64,000 nt of DNA from Streptomyces lacrimifluminis (GCF_014646095.1 NZ_BMMU01000001.1:248001-312000); one strand, 5' to 3'; positions 34,463 through 44,813 are shown, counted from the first letter of the stretch. Program-made: numbers and translations. Notes: a model not told the origin generated them from the letters alone.

Positions 34463-34939
34463 ATGGACAGGAGCGCGGACAGGGGTACGGGCGGGGGCGC
34501 AGATACGGGCGAGGACAGGGGGCGGTTCGACCTGCCCGGGATCGACGCCTTCACGCGGACCTACTGGGACGCGGCGGCCGAGGGACGGCTGCTCGTGAGG
34601 CGGTGCGGGGACTGCGGGCGCGCTCATCACTATCCCCGGGAGTTCTGCCCGTACTGCTGGAGCGAGGACGTGGTGTGGGAGGCGGTGAGCGGACGGGCCA
34701 CGCTCTACACCTGGTCCGTCGTGCACCGCAACGACCTGCCGCCCTTCGGGGAGCGCACGCCGTACGTCGCCGCTGTCGTCGACCTCGACGAGGGGCCGCG
34801 GATGATGACGGAGGTGGTGGAGGGTACGGAAGGCGGGTTGAGGGTCGGGATGGGGCTGGAGGTCGCCTTTCGGGAGGGTGTGCCCGTTTTCCGTCCCCGG
34901 GGTGGGGGTCGTACAGCCGTACGGGCTTCAATGGGCTGA
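34463..34939 (+). CDS. DUF35 zinc-ribbon/OB-fold acyl-CoA-binding protein
   Basis: A 158-residue protein with a disordered leader (1-20), helix FTRTYWDAAAEGRLLVRRC, zinc ribbon CGDCGRAHHYPREFCPYCW (four Cys) and a C-terminal OB fold (ATLYTWSVVHRNDLPPF onwards). DUF35 proteins partner thiolase-fold enzymes; in cholesterol side-chain breakdown such a domain with Ltp2 forms an aldolase. A thiolase-fold candidate without the catalytic Cys lies at 41625-42806 under the same operator. The stop overlaps the following GNAT start (TGATG). Confidence 0.88.
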   Translation: MDRSADRGTGGGADTGEDRGRFDLPGIDAFTRTYWDAAAEGRLLVRRCGDCGRAHHYPREFCPYCWSEDVVWEAVSGRATLYTWSVVHRNDLPPFGERTPYVAAVVDLDEGPRMMTEVVEGTEGGLRVGMGLEVAFREGVPVFRPRGGGRTAVRASMG

Positions 34940-35640
34940 TGGCCCACAATCACGAGCGGTCCCTCGCCCACCCCATCCCCGAGTTTCCCGAGCTGCTCGG
35001 CCATGGACTGCGGCTGCGGCAGTGGCGCGCGGACTCCGACACCGACGTCGACGCGTGGCTGCGCGGGCTGACCGACCCGGACTTCCGGCGCTGGAACACC
35101 CCGATGAAGCCGGTCACCGACCTCGACAGCGCCCGCGACTCCCTCGGCACCCGTTCCGGGACCGCGGCGGACGGCACCCGGGTGTCCTTCTGCGTCACGG
35201 ACGTCGTCACCGACGCGATACTCGGCCACCTGGGCGTCAACGACATCGACCCCTTCATGCGCGTCGGCCGCGTCGGCTACTGGGTTCTGCCCGAGGCCCG
35301 CGGCAAGCGCGTCGCCACCCGCGCCCTCGCCCTGGGCACGCGCTGGGCCTTCGACGTCCTTGGCCTGAACCGCCTGGAACTCGGCCACGCCATCGGCCAC
35401 GACGCCTCCTGCCGCGTCGCCGAACACTGCGGTTTCCGGTACGAGGGGACCCTGCGGGGCGCGATGTTCGCGGAGGAGCGCCAGGACATGTTCCGGGACG
35501 TGCACCTGCACGCGCGGATCGCCCAGGACCAGGACCAGGAGCCGTATCAGGACCCGGACCAGGAGTCGGGAGAGGACCTGGAGTCGGAGCCGGTCCCGGA
35601 TCGGGAAGCGACGACGCCTACGGCCAGAGCAACTCCCTGA
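34939..35640 (+). CDS. GNAT acetyltransferase (RimJ/RimL-like)
   Basis: A 233-residue acetyltransferase. LRLRQWRADSDTDVDAWLRG, GRVGYWVLPEARGKRVATRA (acetyl-CoA pyrophosphate loop) and HDASCRVAEHCGFRYEGTLR are GNAT motifs. The C-terminal 40 residues are an acidic Asp/Gln/Glu low-complexity tail. It probably acetylates a small amine or a protein N-terminus. The start overlaps the DUF35 stop. Its 3' end overlaps the convergent PdxH-like gene by 23 nt. Confidence 0.85.
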   Translation: MAHNHERSLAHPIPEFPELLGHGLRLRQWRADSDTDVDAWLRGLTDPDFRRWNTPMKPVTDLDSARDSLGTRSGTAADGTRVSFCVTDVVTDAILGHLGVNDIDPFMRVGRVGYWVLPEARGKRVATRALALGTRWAFDVLGLNRLELGHAIGHDASCRVAEHCGFRYEGTLRGAMFAEERQDMFRDVHLHARIAQDQDQEPYQDPDQESGEDLESEPVPDREATTPTARATP

Positions 35641-36343
35641 GCCAACCCGTGTCCGTACGGCTGTACTTGAGGCGTACGTGGCGGCGCTGGGCGTCTCCCT
35701 GGAAGAACTCGGCCTCGTCCGGGCGCAGGCGGTACAGGGTCCAGGTCGGCGCGGGCGCGTCCGGTTCACGCTGGGCCCGTTCCCAGGCCTCCTGGGAGGC
35801 GTGCTCCAACTCGGCCACGGAGCCCAGTACTTCGCTCTGGCGGCCGGTCAGCGCGGCGGCCAGTGCTCCCGTCGAGCGGGCGTGCAGGTCGGCCTGTGCC
35901 TCCGTCGAGGGGGCGGACTCGACGGGGCCCCGCAGCCGGATCTGGCGGCCCAGCGCGGGCCAGTAGAAGTGGAGTGCCGCGTAGGGGCGTGCCGCCAGTT
36001 GGCGTCCCTTGCGGCTCCCGGAGTGCGAGGCGAAGGACCAGCCGTCGGTGTCGGCGCCGTGCAGCATGACGGTGCGTACGTCGGGCAGGCCGTCCGGGTC
36101 CGACGTGGCCAGGGACATGGTGTGCGGCTCGGGCTGCCCGGCGGCCACCGCCTCCGCGAACCAGGTGGTGAAGAGGGCCAGCGGTTCGGCCGGTGTCGTG
36201 TCCGGGTCGAAGGCCGGCAGCGTGGTGACCTCGGGGGACCACACCCGCAGGGTCCGGAGCAGGTCGTGGAGATCCGGATCCGGTCGCGCAGAAGCAGAAG
36301 CAGAAGCAGAAGCAGAAGCAGAAGCAGAAGCAGAAGGTGGCAT
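35618..36343 (-). CDS. Pyridoxamine 5'-phosphate oxidase-family protein
   Basis: A 241-residue PdxH-like flavoprotein. The start MPPSAS... is followed by eight Ser-Ala dipeptides encoded by a hexanucleotide repeat. The FMN split barrel begins at about residue 45 (MSLATSDPDGLPDVRTVML; SGSRKGRQLAARPYAALHFY), and LPWLRELLWP-like ending WLRELLWP completes the PdxH C-terminus. EWERAQR and LYRLRPDEAEFFQGDAQRRH match the PdxH family, so oxidation of pyridoxamine/pyridoxine phosphate is plausible, though divergent relatives have other roles. It is convergent with the GNAT gene. Confidence 0.82.
   Translation of the reverse strand: MPPSASASASASASASASARPDPDLHDLLRTLRVWSPEVTTLPAFDPDTTPAEPLALFTTWFAEAVAAGQPEPHTMSLATSDPDGLPDVRTVMLHGADTDGWSFASHSGSRKGRQLAARPYAALHFYWPALGRQIRLRGPVESAPSTEAQADLHARSTGALAAALTGRQSEVLGSVAELEHASQEAWERAQREPDAPAPTWTLYRLRPDEAEFFQGDAQRRHVRLKYSRTDTGWLRELLWP
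36288..36335. repeat. Eight perfect GCAGAA hexanucleotide repeats in coding sequence
   Basis: Eight uninterrupted copies encode (Ser-Ala)8 at residues 4-19 of the PdxH-like protein. Because the unit is 6 nt, slippage would change length without frameshift. Perfect identity at DNA level suggests recent expansion. Confidence 0.95.
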
Positions 36344-36391
36344 GGGGACGAGTATCGAGGACGACGTACCGAGGACGGCGTACCGACGAAA

Positions 36392-36427
36392 ACGTCCAGG
36401 CCGACCCGTACGGGCCGGCCTGGACGT
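36392..36427 (-). terminator. Strong hairpin after katG
   Basis: ACGTCCAGGCC (36392-36402) pairs with GGCCTGGACGT (36417-36427) over 11 bp, enclosing the self-complementary CCCGTACGGG. It lies between the katG stop (36459) and the start of the PdxH-like gene, consistent with a katG terminator. Confidence 0.7.
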
Positions 36428-36458
36428 CAGCGAACCGATGAACCAGTGAACCTGCGGA

Positions 36459-38723
<2,265 letters not shown>

Positions 38724-38874
38724 TCACGAACTGCGTTCTCAGGAACTGGGGGGTGGGGGGTGGTGGGACGCTCGGGCACATGGAGGAGGTCACACGTGCC
38801 GTCACGTCTCTGCCGTCTCCTGCCGCACTGGAGTCTCTTCCGTCCCTTGGCTCCCTTGGCCATCGCCGTAAGCG

Positions 38875-38902
38875 ATCCTACAATGGACAAGGTCCAAGTC
38901 AA
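38875..38902 (-). promoter_or_regulatory. katG promoter with inverted repeat in the spacer
   Basis: Read on the minus strand, TTGACT (38902-38897), a 16-nt spacer and TAGGAT (38880-38875) form a near-consensus sigma-HrdB promoter. The spacer holds TGGAC-AAG-GTCCA at 38884-38896, a perfect 5-3-5 inverted repeat well placed for repressor binding. The transcript would carry a leader of about 180 nt. The whole divergent interval 38688-38989 has no other gene. Confidence 0.6.
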
Positions 38903-38989
38903 GAAGTGTGACAAATCCATATCCTATCGGAACCCGGACGTCCACTGGTAAAATCCGTGTATTCCATCGAACCTGAATAGGTGAACGAC

Positions 38990-39400
38990 ATGAGCGACCT
39001 GCTGGAGCGACTGCGTGGACGCGGCTGGCGGATGACCTCCCAGCGGCGTGTCGTTGCGGAGGTCCTCGACGGCGAACACGTCCATTACACGGCCGACGAA
39101 GTGCACGCCCGCGCGGCCCAGCGGCTGCCGGAGATCTCCCGGGCGACCGTCTATAACACCCTGGGCGAGCTGGTCTCCCTCGGGGAGGTCATAGAGGTCG
39201 CCACGGACGGCCGCGCCAAGCGCTATGACCCGAACGCGCACCACCCCCACCACCACCTGATCTGCTCCAGCTGCGGCATGATCAGGGACGTCCACCCCGC
39301 CGGCGACCCCCTGGCGGACCTCCCCGCGGAGGAACGCTTCGGCTTCACGGTGTCCCAGGTCGAGGTGACGTATCGGGGGCTCTGCGGAGCTTGCGCGTAG
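38990..39400 (+). CDS. FUR-family regulator (CatR/PerR/FurA-like)
   Basis: A 136-residue FUR-family repressor. The winged helix has RGWRMTSQRRVVAEVLDG and ISRATVYNTLGELVSLGEV. HHPHHHLICSSCGMIRDV and YRGLCGACA provide His residues and the two CxxC pairs of the structural zinc. The His-rich HHPHHH suits a metal- and peroxide-sensing site. AGGTGA just upstream supports the ATG at 38990; an in-frame GTG lies at 38981. It is divergent from katG, and likely represses both genes from the shared interval, as in the CatR/CatA and FurA/KatG systems. Confidence 0.9.
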   Translation: MSDLLERLRGRGWRMTSQRRVVAEVLDGEHVHYTADEVHARAAQRLPEISRATVYNTLGELVSLGEVIEVATDGRAKRYDPNAHHPHHHLICSSCGMIRDVHPAGDPLADLPAEERFGFTVSQVEVTYRGLCGACA

Positions 39401-39523
39401 TGGAGCGGATTCGCGGGCAGCGGATTCGGTGGGCGAGTCCGGTCGGCCCGACAGGCGCGCGGGTGTGCTTCCCGACCGCAGGGGTGCCGCGAAGGCCGAA
39501 CGGGCCCTCGCGGTCGGTGGCCG

Positions 39524-39861
39524 TTACGCCACCGTGTACGCGGAGTCCCCGAAGTCGGCGATCACCCTGAGCTCCCCGCCCAGGGCCCGAACGTAGGAGC
39601 GCAGGGTGGCCACCTCGGTGCGGTCGATCTCGCCGTGCTCGATCGCGGAGATGCGGGGTGCGGAGACACCCATCGAGTCCGCGATGTCGCGCTGGGTGAG
39701 CTCCTGTTCGCGGGGATCTCGGCCAGCTTGTAGGCCCGCACCTCGGCGAGGGGGCGGTCCATGTCGGCCTGCTTCTCCTCAGGGGATCGCACGGGGATAC
39801 CAGCAGCCCTCTGCTGCTCGTGCATCCGGCGCTTGACTTCCTCCCAGCTGACGGTGCTCAT
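39524..39861 (-). pseudogene. HigA-type antitoxin with frameshift
   Basis: The start (39861) reads MSTVSWEEVKRRMHEQQRAA ... DRPLAEVRAYKLAEI, then the frame is lost at ATC-CCCGC-GAA. The other frame continues EQELTQRDIADSMGVSAPRI, SAIEHGEIDRTEVATLRSYV and RALGGELRVIADFGDSAYTV to a stop at 39524. That is a typical XRE/HigA antitoxin HTH. The two parts differ by 2 nt (or -1), so a normal protein cannot be made. The start overlaps the stop of the HigB remnant (ATGA). Confidence 0.8.
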
Positions 39862-39965
39862 TCATACTCCCTCGTGTGCAGCTCGGCGATGTGTTGCTGG
39901 TAGCGCTTCTCGGCGATCGGGATGTTGGTGTCGTACCAACTGCTCCAGTTCCCGGCCTTGTCCCG
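39858..39965 (-). pseudogene. C-terminal fragment of a HigB/RelE-type toxin
   Basis: The last 35 residues, DKAGNWSSWYDTNIPIAEKR through the stop, match the C-terminus of HigB-like (Gp49/RelE) toxins. Upstream of about 39965 the similarity ends abruptly and the catalytic core is missing. It overlaps the HigA start by 4 nt, the usual toxin-antitoxin spacing. Together with the antitoxin frameshift this is a dead module. Confidence 0.7.
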
Positions 39966-39969
39966 GGAA

Positions 39970-39987
39970 GTTAATGCAAGCGTTAAC
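39970..39987. promoter_or_regulatory. Imperfect 18-bp palindrome, LacI-operator-like
   Basis: GTTAATGCAAGCGTTAAC has 7 of 8 arm matches around AA, resembling LacI-family operators. It lies at the breakpoint of the toxin fragment with no intact gene close downstream, so it may be a relic. Confidence 0.3.
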
Positions 39988-40100
39988 TCACGTGTCCCGT
40001 TCGGTCTGGATTCACCCGGACGGGTAGCCCCGGCGCGCCGCGCCCCCTCAGTGCCCGCCCCCGCCCCCGCCCGCGACCCGTCGCACAGCACCGCCAGTCA

Positions 40101-40304
40101 GTGCCAGTCATGGATTCGTACCCGTGTTCGCCAGGTCTCTGCGAGCTGCTGGAGGCCGCCGGGGTCGGCCGGCTCGTCGTCGCGGGCGTCGCCACCTCCG
40201 GGACCGTGCTGTCCACCACCAGGTGGGCAATCGGCACCGGATTCAAGGTCACCGTCTGCGCCGACGCCCTGCCGACGGACGAGATCCCCGGACTGTGCCC
40301 GTGA
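40101..40304 (+). pseudogene. Fragment of an isochorismatase-family cysteine hydrolase
   Basis: LCELLEAAGVGRLVVAGVAT followed by SGTVLSTTRWAIGTGFKVTV and CADAL is the middle of an isochorismatase-like hydrolase, where the catalytic Cys normally sits in the VAGVATxxCV loop (here Ser/Gly/Thr). The N-terminal Asp region and the C-terminus are absent. It sits with the broken HigBA module in a degenerate stretch of about 0.8 kb. Confidence 0.65.
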
Positions 40305-40409
40305 CCAGGCCCGTCGAGTGAGCCGTGGGGGTCGTGGGAGTCGGGTGACTGGCCTGAACGTCGCCTTCCGTTGGGCCGCCCGTCACCAGGTGTCCCTACC
40401 GTGCGGGCC

Positions 40410-41609
40410 ATGAGAAGACTTCTGATCATGCTCGGCGCCGCCGCGCTGACCGCCGGGCTCTCCGCGCCCGCCTCCGCCGTGGCCGAAAGAACGCCGGACC
40501 CGTACGGCCGGGCCACCCTCACCGGCTTCTCCTCCCTCCCCGCCGAGACCTTCGTGCCGCACAGCGAGCCGTCCGGGTCCGCCATCGGCGCGGGCCCGTT
40601 CAACGGCATCGCCGCCCCCTTCGCGGCCCAGCCCGTCCAGGGCTTCAGCGGCATCGTCAACCGGCACGACGGCACGTACGACGTGCTGTCCGACAACGGC
40701 TACGGAGGCAAGGCCAACAGCGCCGACTTCCTGCTCCGGGTCCACCGCATCAAGCCGGACACGCGTACCGGGAAGGTCACCGTTCTCGGCGGCTTCAACC
40801 TCAGCGACCCCCACCACCGCGTCCCGTTCGCCCTGACCCGCGCCGACCGTGTGCTGACCGGCGCAGACTTCGACGTCGAGTCGATCGTGAAGGCGTACGA
40901 CGGCACGTACTGGATGGGCGACGAGTTCGGGCCGTTCCTGCTGCACTTCGACGCGTGGGGGCGGCTGCTCGACGCGCCGGTCTCGTTGGAGGGCGTGAAG
41001 GCCCCCGAGAACCCGTACCTGAACGGCCAGGCGCCCACCCTCGGCGGCAGCAAGGGCTTCGAGGGGATGGTCCGGTCCGTCGACGGACGGCACCTCTACC
41101 CGCTCCTCGAAGGCACCGTCACCGGTGACACCCCCGGTGACCTGCGCCTCAACGACTTCGACCTGCGCAAGCGGAAGTACACCGGCACGCACTGGACCTA
41201 CCGGCTCGAATCGCCCTCCAACGCCATCGGCGACGCCATCGCCGTCGACAAGCACCGCTTCCTGATCATCGAGCGGGACGGCGGCCAGGGCGCCACCGCC
41301 AAGTTCAAGCGGATCTACCTCGCCGACAACCGCGACCGCGACGGCGACGGTCTGATGGACAAGACGCTCGTCGCCGACCTGATGAACATCGCGAACCCGA
41401 AGAAGCTCGGCGGCTTCGACGAGACCTTCACCTTCCCGTTCCAGACGATCGAGGACGTCGTCCTGCTCGACGACCGCACCCTCGCCGTCCTGAACGACAA
41501 CAACTTCCCCTTCTCGTCCGGCCGTACGGCGGGCAAGGCGGACAACAACGAGTTCATCACCATCCGCCTCTCCGACCGGCTGCACGCGGACTGGCGCGCC
41601 TTCGTCTGA
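40410..41609 (+). CDS. Secreted esterase-like phytase-domain protein
   Basis: A 399-residue exported protein. A Sec signal peptide (MRRLLIMLGAAALTAGLSAP, cleavage near ASA-VAE) precedes a beta-propeller of the esterase-like phytase family (PF13449 type): GFSGIVNRHDGTYDVLSDNG, DFDVESIVKAYDGTYWMGDE, KGFEGMVRSVDGRHLYPLLE and FQTIEDVVLLDDRTLAVLND. Members are thought to hydrolyse phosphate esters outside the cell but few are characterised. The ATG at 40410 directly begins the signal peptide. No phosphate-regulon motif was obvious. Confidence 0.87.
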   Translation: MRRLLIMLGAAALTAGLSAPASAVAERTPDPYGRATLTGFSSLPAETFVPHSEPSGSAIGAGPFNGIAAPFAAQPVQGFSGIVNRHDGTYDVLSDNGYGGKANSADFLLRVHRIKPDTRTGKVTVLGGFNLSDPHHRVPFALTRADRVLTGADFDVESIVKAYDGTYWMGDEFGPFLLHFDAWGRLLDAPVSLEGVKAPENPYLNGQAPTLGGSKGFEGMVRSVDGRHLYPLLEGTVTGDTPGDLRLNDFDLRKRKYTGTHWTYRLESPSNAIGDAIAVDKHRFLIIERDGGQGATAKFKRIYLADNRDRDGDGLMDKTLVADLMNIANPKKLGGFDETFTFPFQTIEDVVLLDDRTLAVLNDNNFPFSSGRTAGKADNNEFITIRLSDRLHADWRAFV

Positions 41610-41624
41610 CAGGCGGTCACTCCA

Positions 41625-42806
41625 CTAGTCGCCTCCCAGTACGACCGTCCCGGACGAGCAGAACCATCCGCCCGTCCCGGACGCCACCGCGAGGCGCGGC
41701 AACTGCCCGTCCCGGGCACGTACCTGCCGCGCCTCGTTCAGCTCTCCCGCCTCCCCGCGCAACTGCCGCACCGCCTCCACCAGAAGGAACAGCCCCCGCA
41801 TTCCCGGGTGCTGGGCCGACAGTCCGCCCCCGTCCGTGTTGACCGGCAGCTCCCCGCCCTCCACTCTCAGGCGGCCCTTCGCGGCGTCCACGAACGCGCC
41901 GCCCTCGCCCTTCCCGCAGAAGCCGAGGTCCTCCAGCGTCACCAACGTCATGTAGGTGAACGCGTCGTAGATCTCCGCGAAGTCCATCTCCTGCGGCCGG
42001 ACTCCCGCCCGCTCGAAGGCGATCCGCCCGCTCACCGCCGCCGGGGACACCGTGAAGTCCGCCCACTCCGACATGCTCACGTGCGAGACGTGCTCCCCGG
42101 TCCCGAGGATCCACACCGGCCGCGTACGGCAGTCCTGTACGTACTCCTCGGCCGCCAGCAGCACCGCCGCGCCCCCGTCCGAGCGCAGGCAGCAGTGGAG
42201 CTTGGTGAAGGGGTCCGCGATCATCGGGCCGTCGAGCACCTCGTCGACGGTGATCGGCGTCCGGAACATCGCCTCCGGGTTCAGCGCCGCGTTCGCCCTG
42301 GCCTGGACCGCCACCGACGCCAACTGCTCGATCGTCGTGCCGTATTGATGCATGTGGCGCCGGGCGGCCATCGCGTACTTGGCGATGAGTGTGTGGCCGT
42401 ACGGGACCTCGAACTGCAGGGGTCCGCGCGCGCCGAAGGAGAGGTTCCCCGTGCGCCGGCCGGCCTTGACGTCCGCGCGGGCCGTGGAGCCGTAGACGAG
42501 GAGTACGGCGTTCGCGTGGCCGGCCGCTATCGCGTCCGCCGCGTGTGCCGCCATGACCTCCCAGGTCGAGCCGCCGACCGAGGTGGAGTCGACCCAGGTG
42601 GGGCGCAGGCCCAGGTATTCGGCGACCTCGGCGGGGGCCAGCGTGCCGAGACCCGCGGACGCGAAGCCGTCCACCACCTCCCGGCCGAGCCCCGAGTCCG
42701 CCAGTGCCCGCCGGGCCGCCTGTGCGTGCAGGGCGTACGGAGTCACGTCGTCCACCCGGCCGCAGTCCGACAGGGCCACCCCGACGATCGCGACCTTCCG
42801 GCTCAC
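41625..42806 (-). CDS. Thiolase-fold (SCP-x/Ltp-like) protein lacking the catalytic cysteine
   Basis: A 393-residue thiolase-superfamily protein. The region that usually carries the nucleophilic Cys (CASG) reads VDSTSVGGSTWEVMAAHAAD, so acyl-enzyme chemistry is unlikely. The later His loop LSAQHPGMRGLF is present and GTGGWFCSSGTVVLGG closes the fold. This pattern fits Ltp-type aldolases that cleave side-chain beta-hydroxyacyl-CoAs together with a DUF35 partner, here perhaps the protein at 34463-34939. The GTG at 42806 starts MSRKVAIVGVAL. It is divergent from an acyl-CoA dehydrogenase gene, with operator copies 7 and 8 between them. Confidence 0.82.
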   Translation of the reverse strand: MSRKVAIVGVALSDCGRVDDVTPYALHAQAARRALADSGLGREVVDGFASAGLGTLAPAEVAEYLGLRPTWVDSTSVGGSTWEVMAAHAADAIAAGHANAVLLVYGSTARADVKAGRRTGNLSFGARGPLQFEVPYGHTLIAKYAMAARRHMHQYGTTIEQLASVAVQARANAALNPEAMFRTPITVDEVLDGPMIADPFTKLHCCLRSDGGAAVLLAAEEYVQDCRTRPVWILGTGEHVSHVSMSEWADFTVSPAAVSGRIAFERAGVRPQEMDFAEIYDAFTYMTLVTLEDLGFCGKGEGGAFVDAAKGRLRVEGGELPVNTDGGGLSAQHPGMRGLFLLVEAVRQLRGEAGELNEARQVRARDGQLPRLAVASGTGGWFCSSGTVVLGGD

Positions 42807-42810
42807 TGTC

Positions 42811-42840
42811 CGCCCTCTCGCCGTCCGCCCTCTCGCCGTC
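42811..42840. repeat. 15-bp perfect tandem duplication upstream of the thiolase-fold gene
   Basis: CGCCCTCTCGCCGTC occurs twice head to tail, starting 5 nt before the GTG start. It provides two polypurine stretches on the coding strand that could act as alternative ribosome-binding sites. Confidence 0.7.
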
Positions 42841-42869
42841 TGCCTGTTCGTCGTCGACTCAGCATGAAT

Positions 42870-42884
42870 CTGACGGTATATCAG
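42870..42884. promoter_or_regulatory. TetR-type operator copy 7
   Basis: CTGACGGTATATCAG: left arm perfect, right arm with two mismatches. It lies 64 nt before the thiolase-fold gene. Confidence 0.5.
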
Positions 42885-42920
42885 CTCGGGCTCTGTGCGG
42901 CAGGGTGCGTCCGCCCTAAT

Positions 42921-42935
42921 ATGACGAACCGTCAG
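42921..42935. promoter_or_regulatory. TetR-type operator copy 8
   Basis: ATGACGAACCGTCAG: right arm perfect. It lies 43 nt before the acyl-CoA dehydrogenase start, 51 nt centre-to-centre from copy 7. Confidence 0.55.
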
Positions 42936-42978
42936 ATCCCGCTGAACGGGCGCCGCGGACGCCCAGGAGGGGCAGGTC

Positions 42979-44193
42979 ATGGACGCCCGTTTCACCCCCG
43001 AGCAGGACCACATCCGCCGTACCCTCCGCGAGCTTCTCCACAAGCGCTGCTCGCCCGGTGACGTGCGGGCCGCCGTCGACACCCCGGCCGGGTACGACCC
43101 CGCCCTGTGGACCGCCCTCGCCCGCGACCTCGGTCTGCCCGGTCTCGCGCTGTCCGAGGCCCACGGCGGAGTGGGCGGCACCACGACCGAACTCGCGCTT
43201 GCAGCCGAGGAGTTGGGGCGGGCTCTGGCCCCCTCCCCGCTGCTCGCGACCGCCGTGCTGGCGACCCCCCTCGTCGCCGCCCTCGGCACCGACGCCCAGT
43301 GCGCCGATCTCCTCCCGCGCATCGCCTCCGGCACCCTGACCGCCACCCTCGCCGTCCCCGGTGCCTGTCTGGCCGGCGTGCTCTCCCTCACCGGCGAACC
43401 CCGGCGTGACTGGGCCGGGGGAGGACGGGCCGGCGGTGTGCAGGCGGCCCGACGGGAAGGTGGCTGGCGGCTGTACGGGCAGGTCGGGCAGGTCCTCGAC
43501 GGACACAGTGCCCAGCTCCTCCTCGTCGCGGCCCACGCCGGCGGATACGCCCGGTCGCGCACCCTTCTCTTCCTCGTCCCCGGCGACGCCCCCGGCCTCG
43601 TCCGCACCCGGCAGACCTCCCTCGACGCCACCCGCCCGCAGGCCCGCATCGAACTGCGGGACGTGCCGGCCGGGTTGCTGGGGGACGAGGAGGCCGATGT
43701 CGGTGCATGCCTCGCCCGCACCGGAGACGTCACCGCCACCGTGCTGGCCGCCGAGGCCGTCGGGGCCGCCGACCGGATCCTGGAGCTGACCGTCGAACAC
43801 GCCCAGCGGCGCGAGCAGTTCGGGCGGGCCATCGGGTCCTTCCAGGCCGTGAAGCACCGGCTCGCCGATGTGTACGTCCAGGTCCAGGCGGCACGTTCGG
43901 CCGCCTACTACGCTGCCTGGGAATGTGCCTCGACAGCCGCGGCCTCCGCAATTGCCCAGGAGGGGGAGCGAGTCGGCGGGCTCGCCCTCGCCCAGGCCCT
44001 CGACTCCCTCCGTACCGCCGCCGCCGAGGGCATTCAGTTGCACGGCGGTATCGGCTTCACCTGGGAGCACGAGGCCCAGCTGTACTTCAAGCGCGCCGCC
44101 GGTGACGAGCTGCTGTTCGGGCCGGTGCACCGGCTCCGGGCGCACGCGGCCGATGCCGCGCGGATCTTCGACACGGGAGAGGTGGCCGTCTGA
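42979..44193 (+). CDS. Acyl-CoA dehydrogenase
   Basis: A 404-residue acyl-CoA dehydrogenase. The N-terminal domain includes DLGLPGLALSEAHGGVGGTT, and the C-terminal domain has EHAQRREQFGRAIGSFQAVK and GIQLHGGIGFTWEHEAQLYF. The central beta domain is unusually rich in Gly/Arg and lacks a clear SEP/GSD flavin loop, so it may be one subunit of a heteromeric enzyme or have a different substrate range. GAGGGGCAGGTC before the ATG is a good ribosome-binding region. It overlaps the following gene by one base (TGATG). Confidence 0.85.
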   Translation: MDARFTPEQDHIRRTLRELLHKRCSPGDVRAAVDTPAGYDPALWTALARDLGLPGLALSEAHGGVGGTTTELALAAEELGRALAPSPLLATAVLATPLVAALGTDAQCADLLPRIASGTLTATLAVPGACLAGVLSLTGEPRRDWAGGGRAGGVQAARREGGWRLYGQVGQVLDGHSAQLLLVAAHAGGYARSRTLLFLVPGDAPGLVRTRQTSLDATRPQARIELRDVPAGLLGDEEADVGACLARTGDVTATVLAAEAVGAADRILELTVEHAQRREQFGRAIGSFQAVKHRLADVYVQVQAARSAAYYAAWECASTAAASAIAQEGERVGGLALAQALDSLRTAAAEGIQLHGGIGFTWEHEAQLYFKRAAGDELLFGPVHRLRAHAADAARIFDTGEVAV

Positions 44194-44690
44194 TGCCTGT
44201 GACAGCGGCGCGGGTCGTGAAAGCCGTCCAGAAGGTTTCCTCGGCGCCGGCCTTCGCGCGGATCGCTCCGTACGTCGTGCCCGCGCTCGACCGTGCCGTC
44301 CACCGGCTGACCAGGGGAAAGGTGCTGCTCAGCGCCCAACTGCTGCCGGGGGTCGTGCTCAGCGTGCGCGGGGCGAGGAGCGGGCAGCTGCGGCGTACGC
44401 CGCTCGCCTGTATGCCGGAGGGGGCGGGCAAGGAGAGTGGCGGCAGCTGGCTGCTCATCGGGTCCAACTTCGGGCGTACCGGTCATCCCGCCTGGACCGC
44501 CAACCTCCTCGCCCATCCGGACGCCGAGGTCAGCTGGAAAGGGGAGGACATCCCGGTCACGGCCCGGCTGCTGGCGGGCGAGGAACGGGCCGCCGCCTGG
44601 CAGGCACTGCTGGCCTTCTGGCCGCCGTACGCGACGTATCAGGCGCGGGTCGAGCGGGAGATACGGATCTTCCGGATCGTGAGGCGATGA
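44193..44690 (+). CDS. Deazaflavin (F420)-dependent nitroreductase-family protein
   Basis: A 165-residue split-beta-barrel protein of the Ddn/DUF385 group. VLSVRGARSGQLRRTPLACM, LLIGSNFGRTGHPAWTANLL and HPDAEVSWKGEDIPVTARLL are the F420-binding signature; AAAWQALLAFWPPYATYQAR is the C-terminal helix region. Members use F420H2 to reduce quinones or enones. Overlap with the dehydrogenase stop indicates coupling, so it may reduce or protect a product of the regulon pathway. Confidence 0.85.
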   Translation: MPVTAARVVKAVQKVSSAPAFARIAPYVVPALDRAVHRLTRGKVLLSAQLLPGVVLSVRGARSGQLRRTPLACMPEGAGKESGGSWLLIGSNFGRTGHPAWTANLLAHPDAEVSWKGEDIPVTARLLAGEERAAAWQALLAFWPPYATYQARVEREIRIFRIVRR

Positions 44691-44725
44691 GCACCCGAGA
44701 GAGGACATCCGCCGCTGACGCGCGA

Positions 44726-44759
44726 CAGGCGGTGGTCCACCGGAGTGAACCACCGCCTG
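44726..44759. terminator. Bidirectional terminator hairpin
   Basis: CAGGCGGTGGT (44726-44736) and ACCACCGCCTG (44749-44759) form a perfect 11-bp stem with a 12-nt loop between two convergent genes (stops at 44690 and 44814). Confidence 0.8.
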
Positions 44760-44813
44760 GGTGACAGGACTTGGGCCTGAAGGGGCCGCGGAACCTGGAT
44801 AAGTGGGCTGGGG

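Noticed and set aside
36288-36335. CRISPR or phase-variation switch from the hexanucleotide repeat
   Set aside because: No spacers, and a 6-nt unit cannot shift frame.
39970-39987. Attachment site of an integrated element
   Set aside because: No tRNA gene, integrase or matching direct repeat was found nearby; it is better explained as an operator relic.
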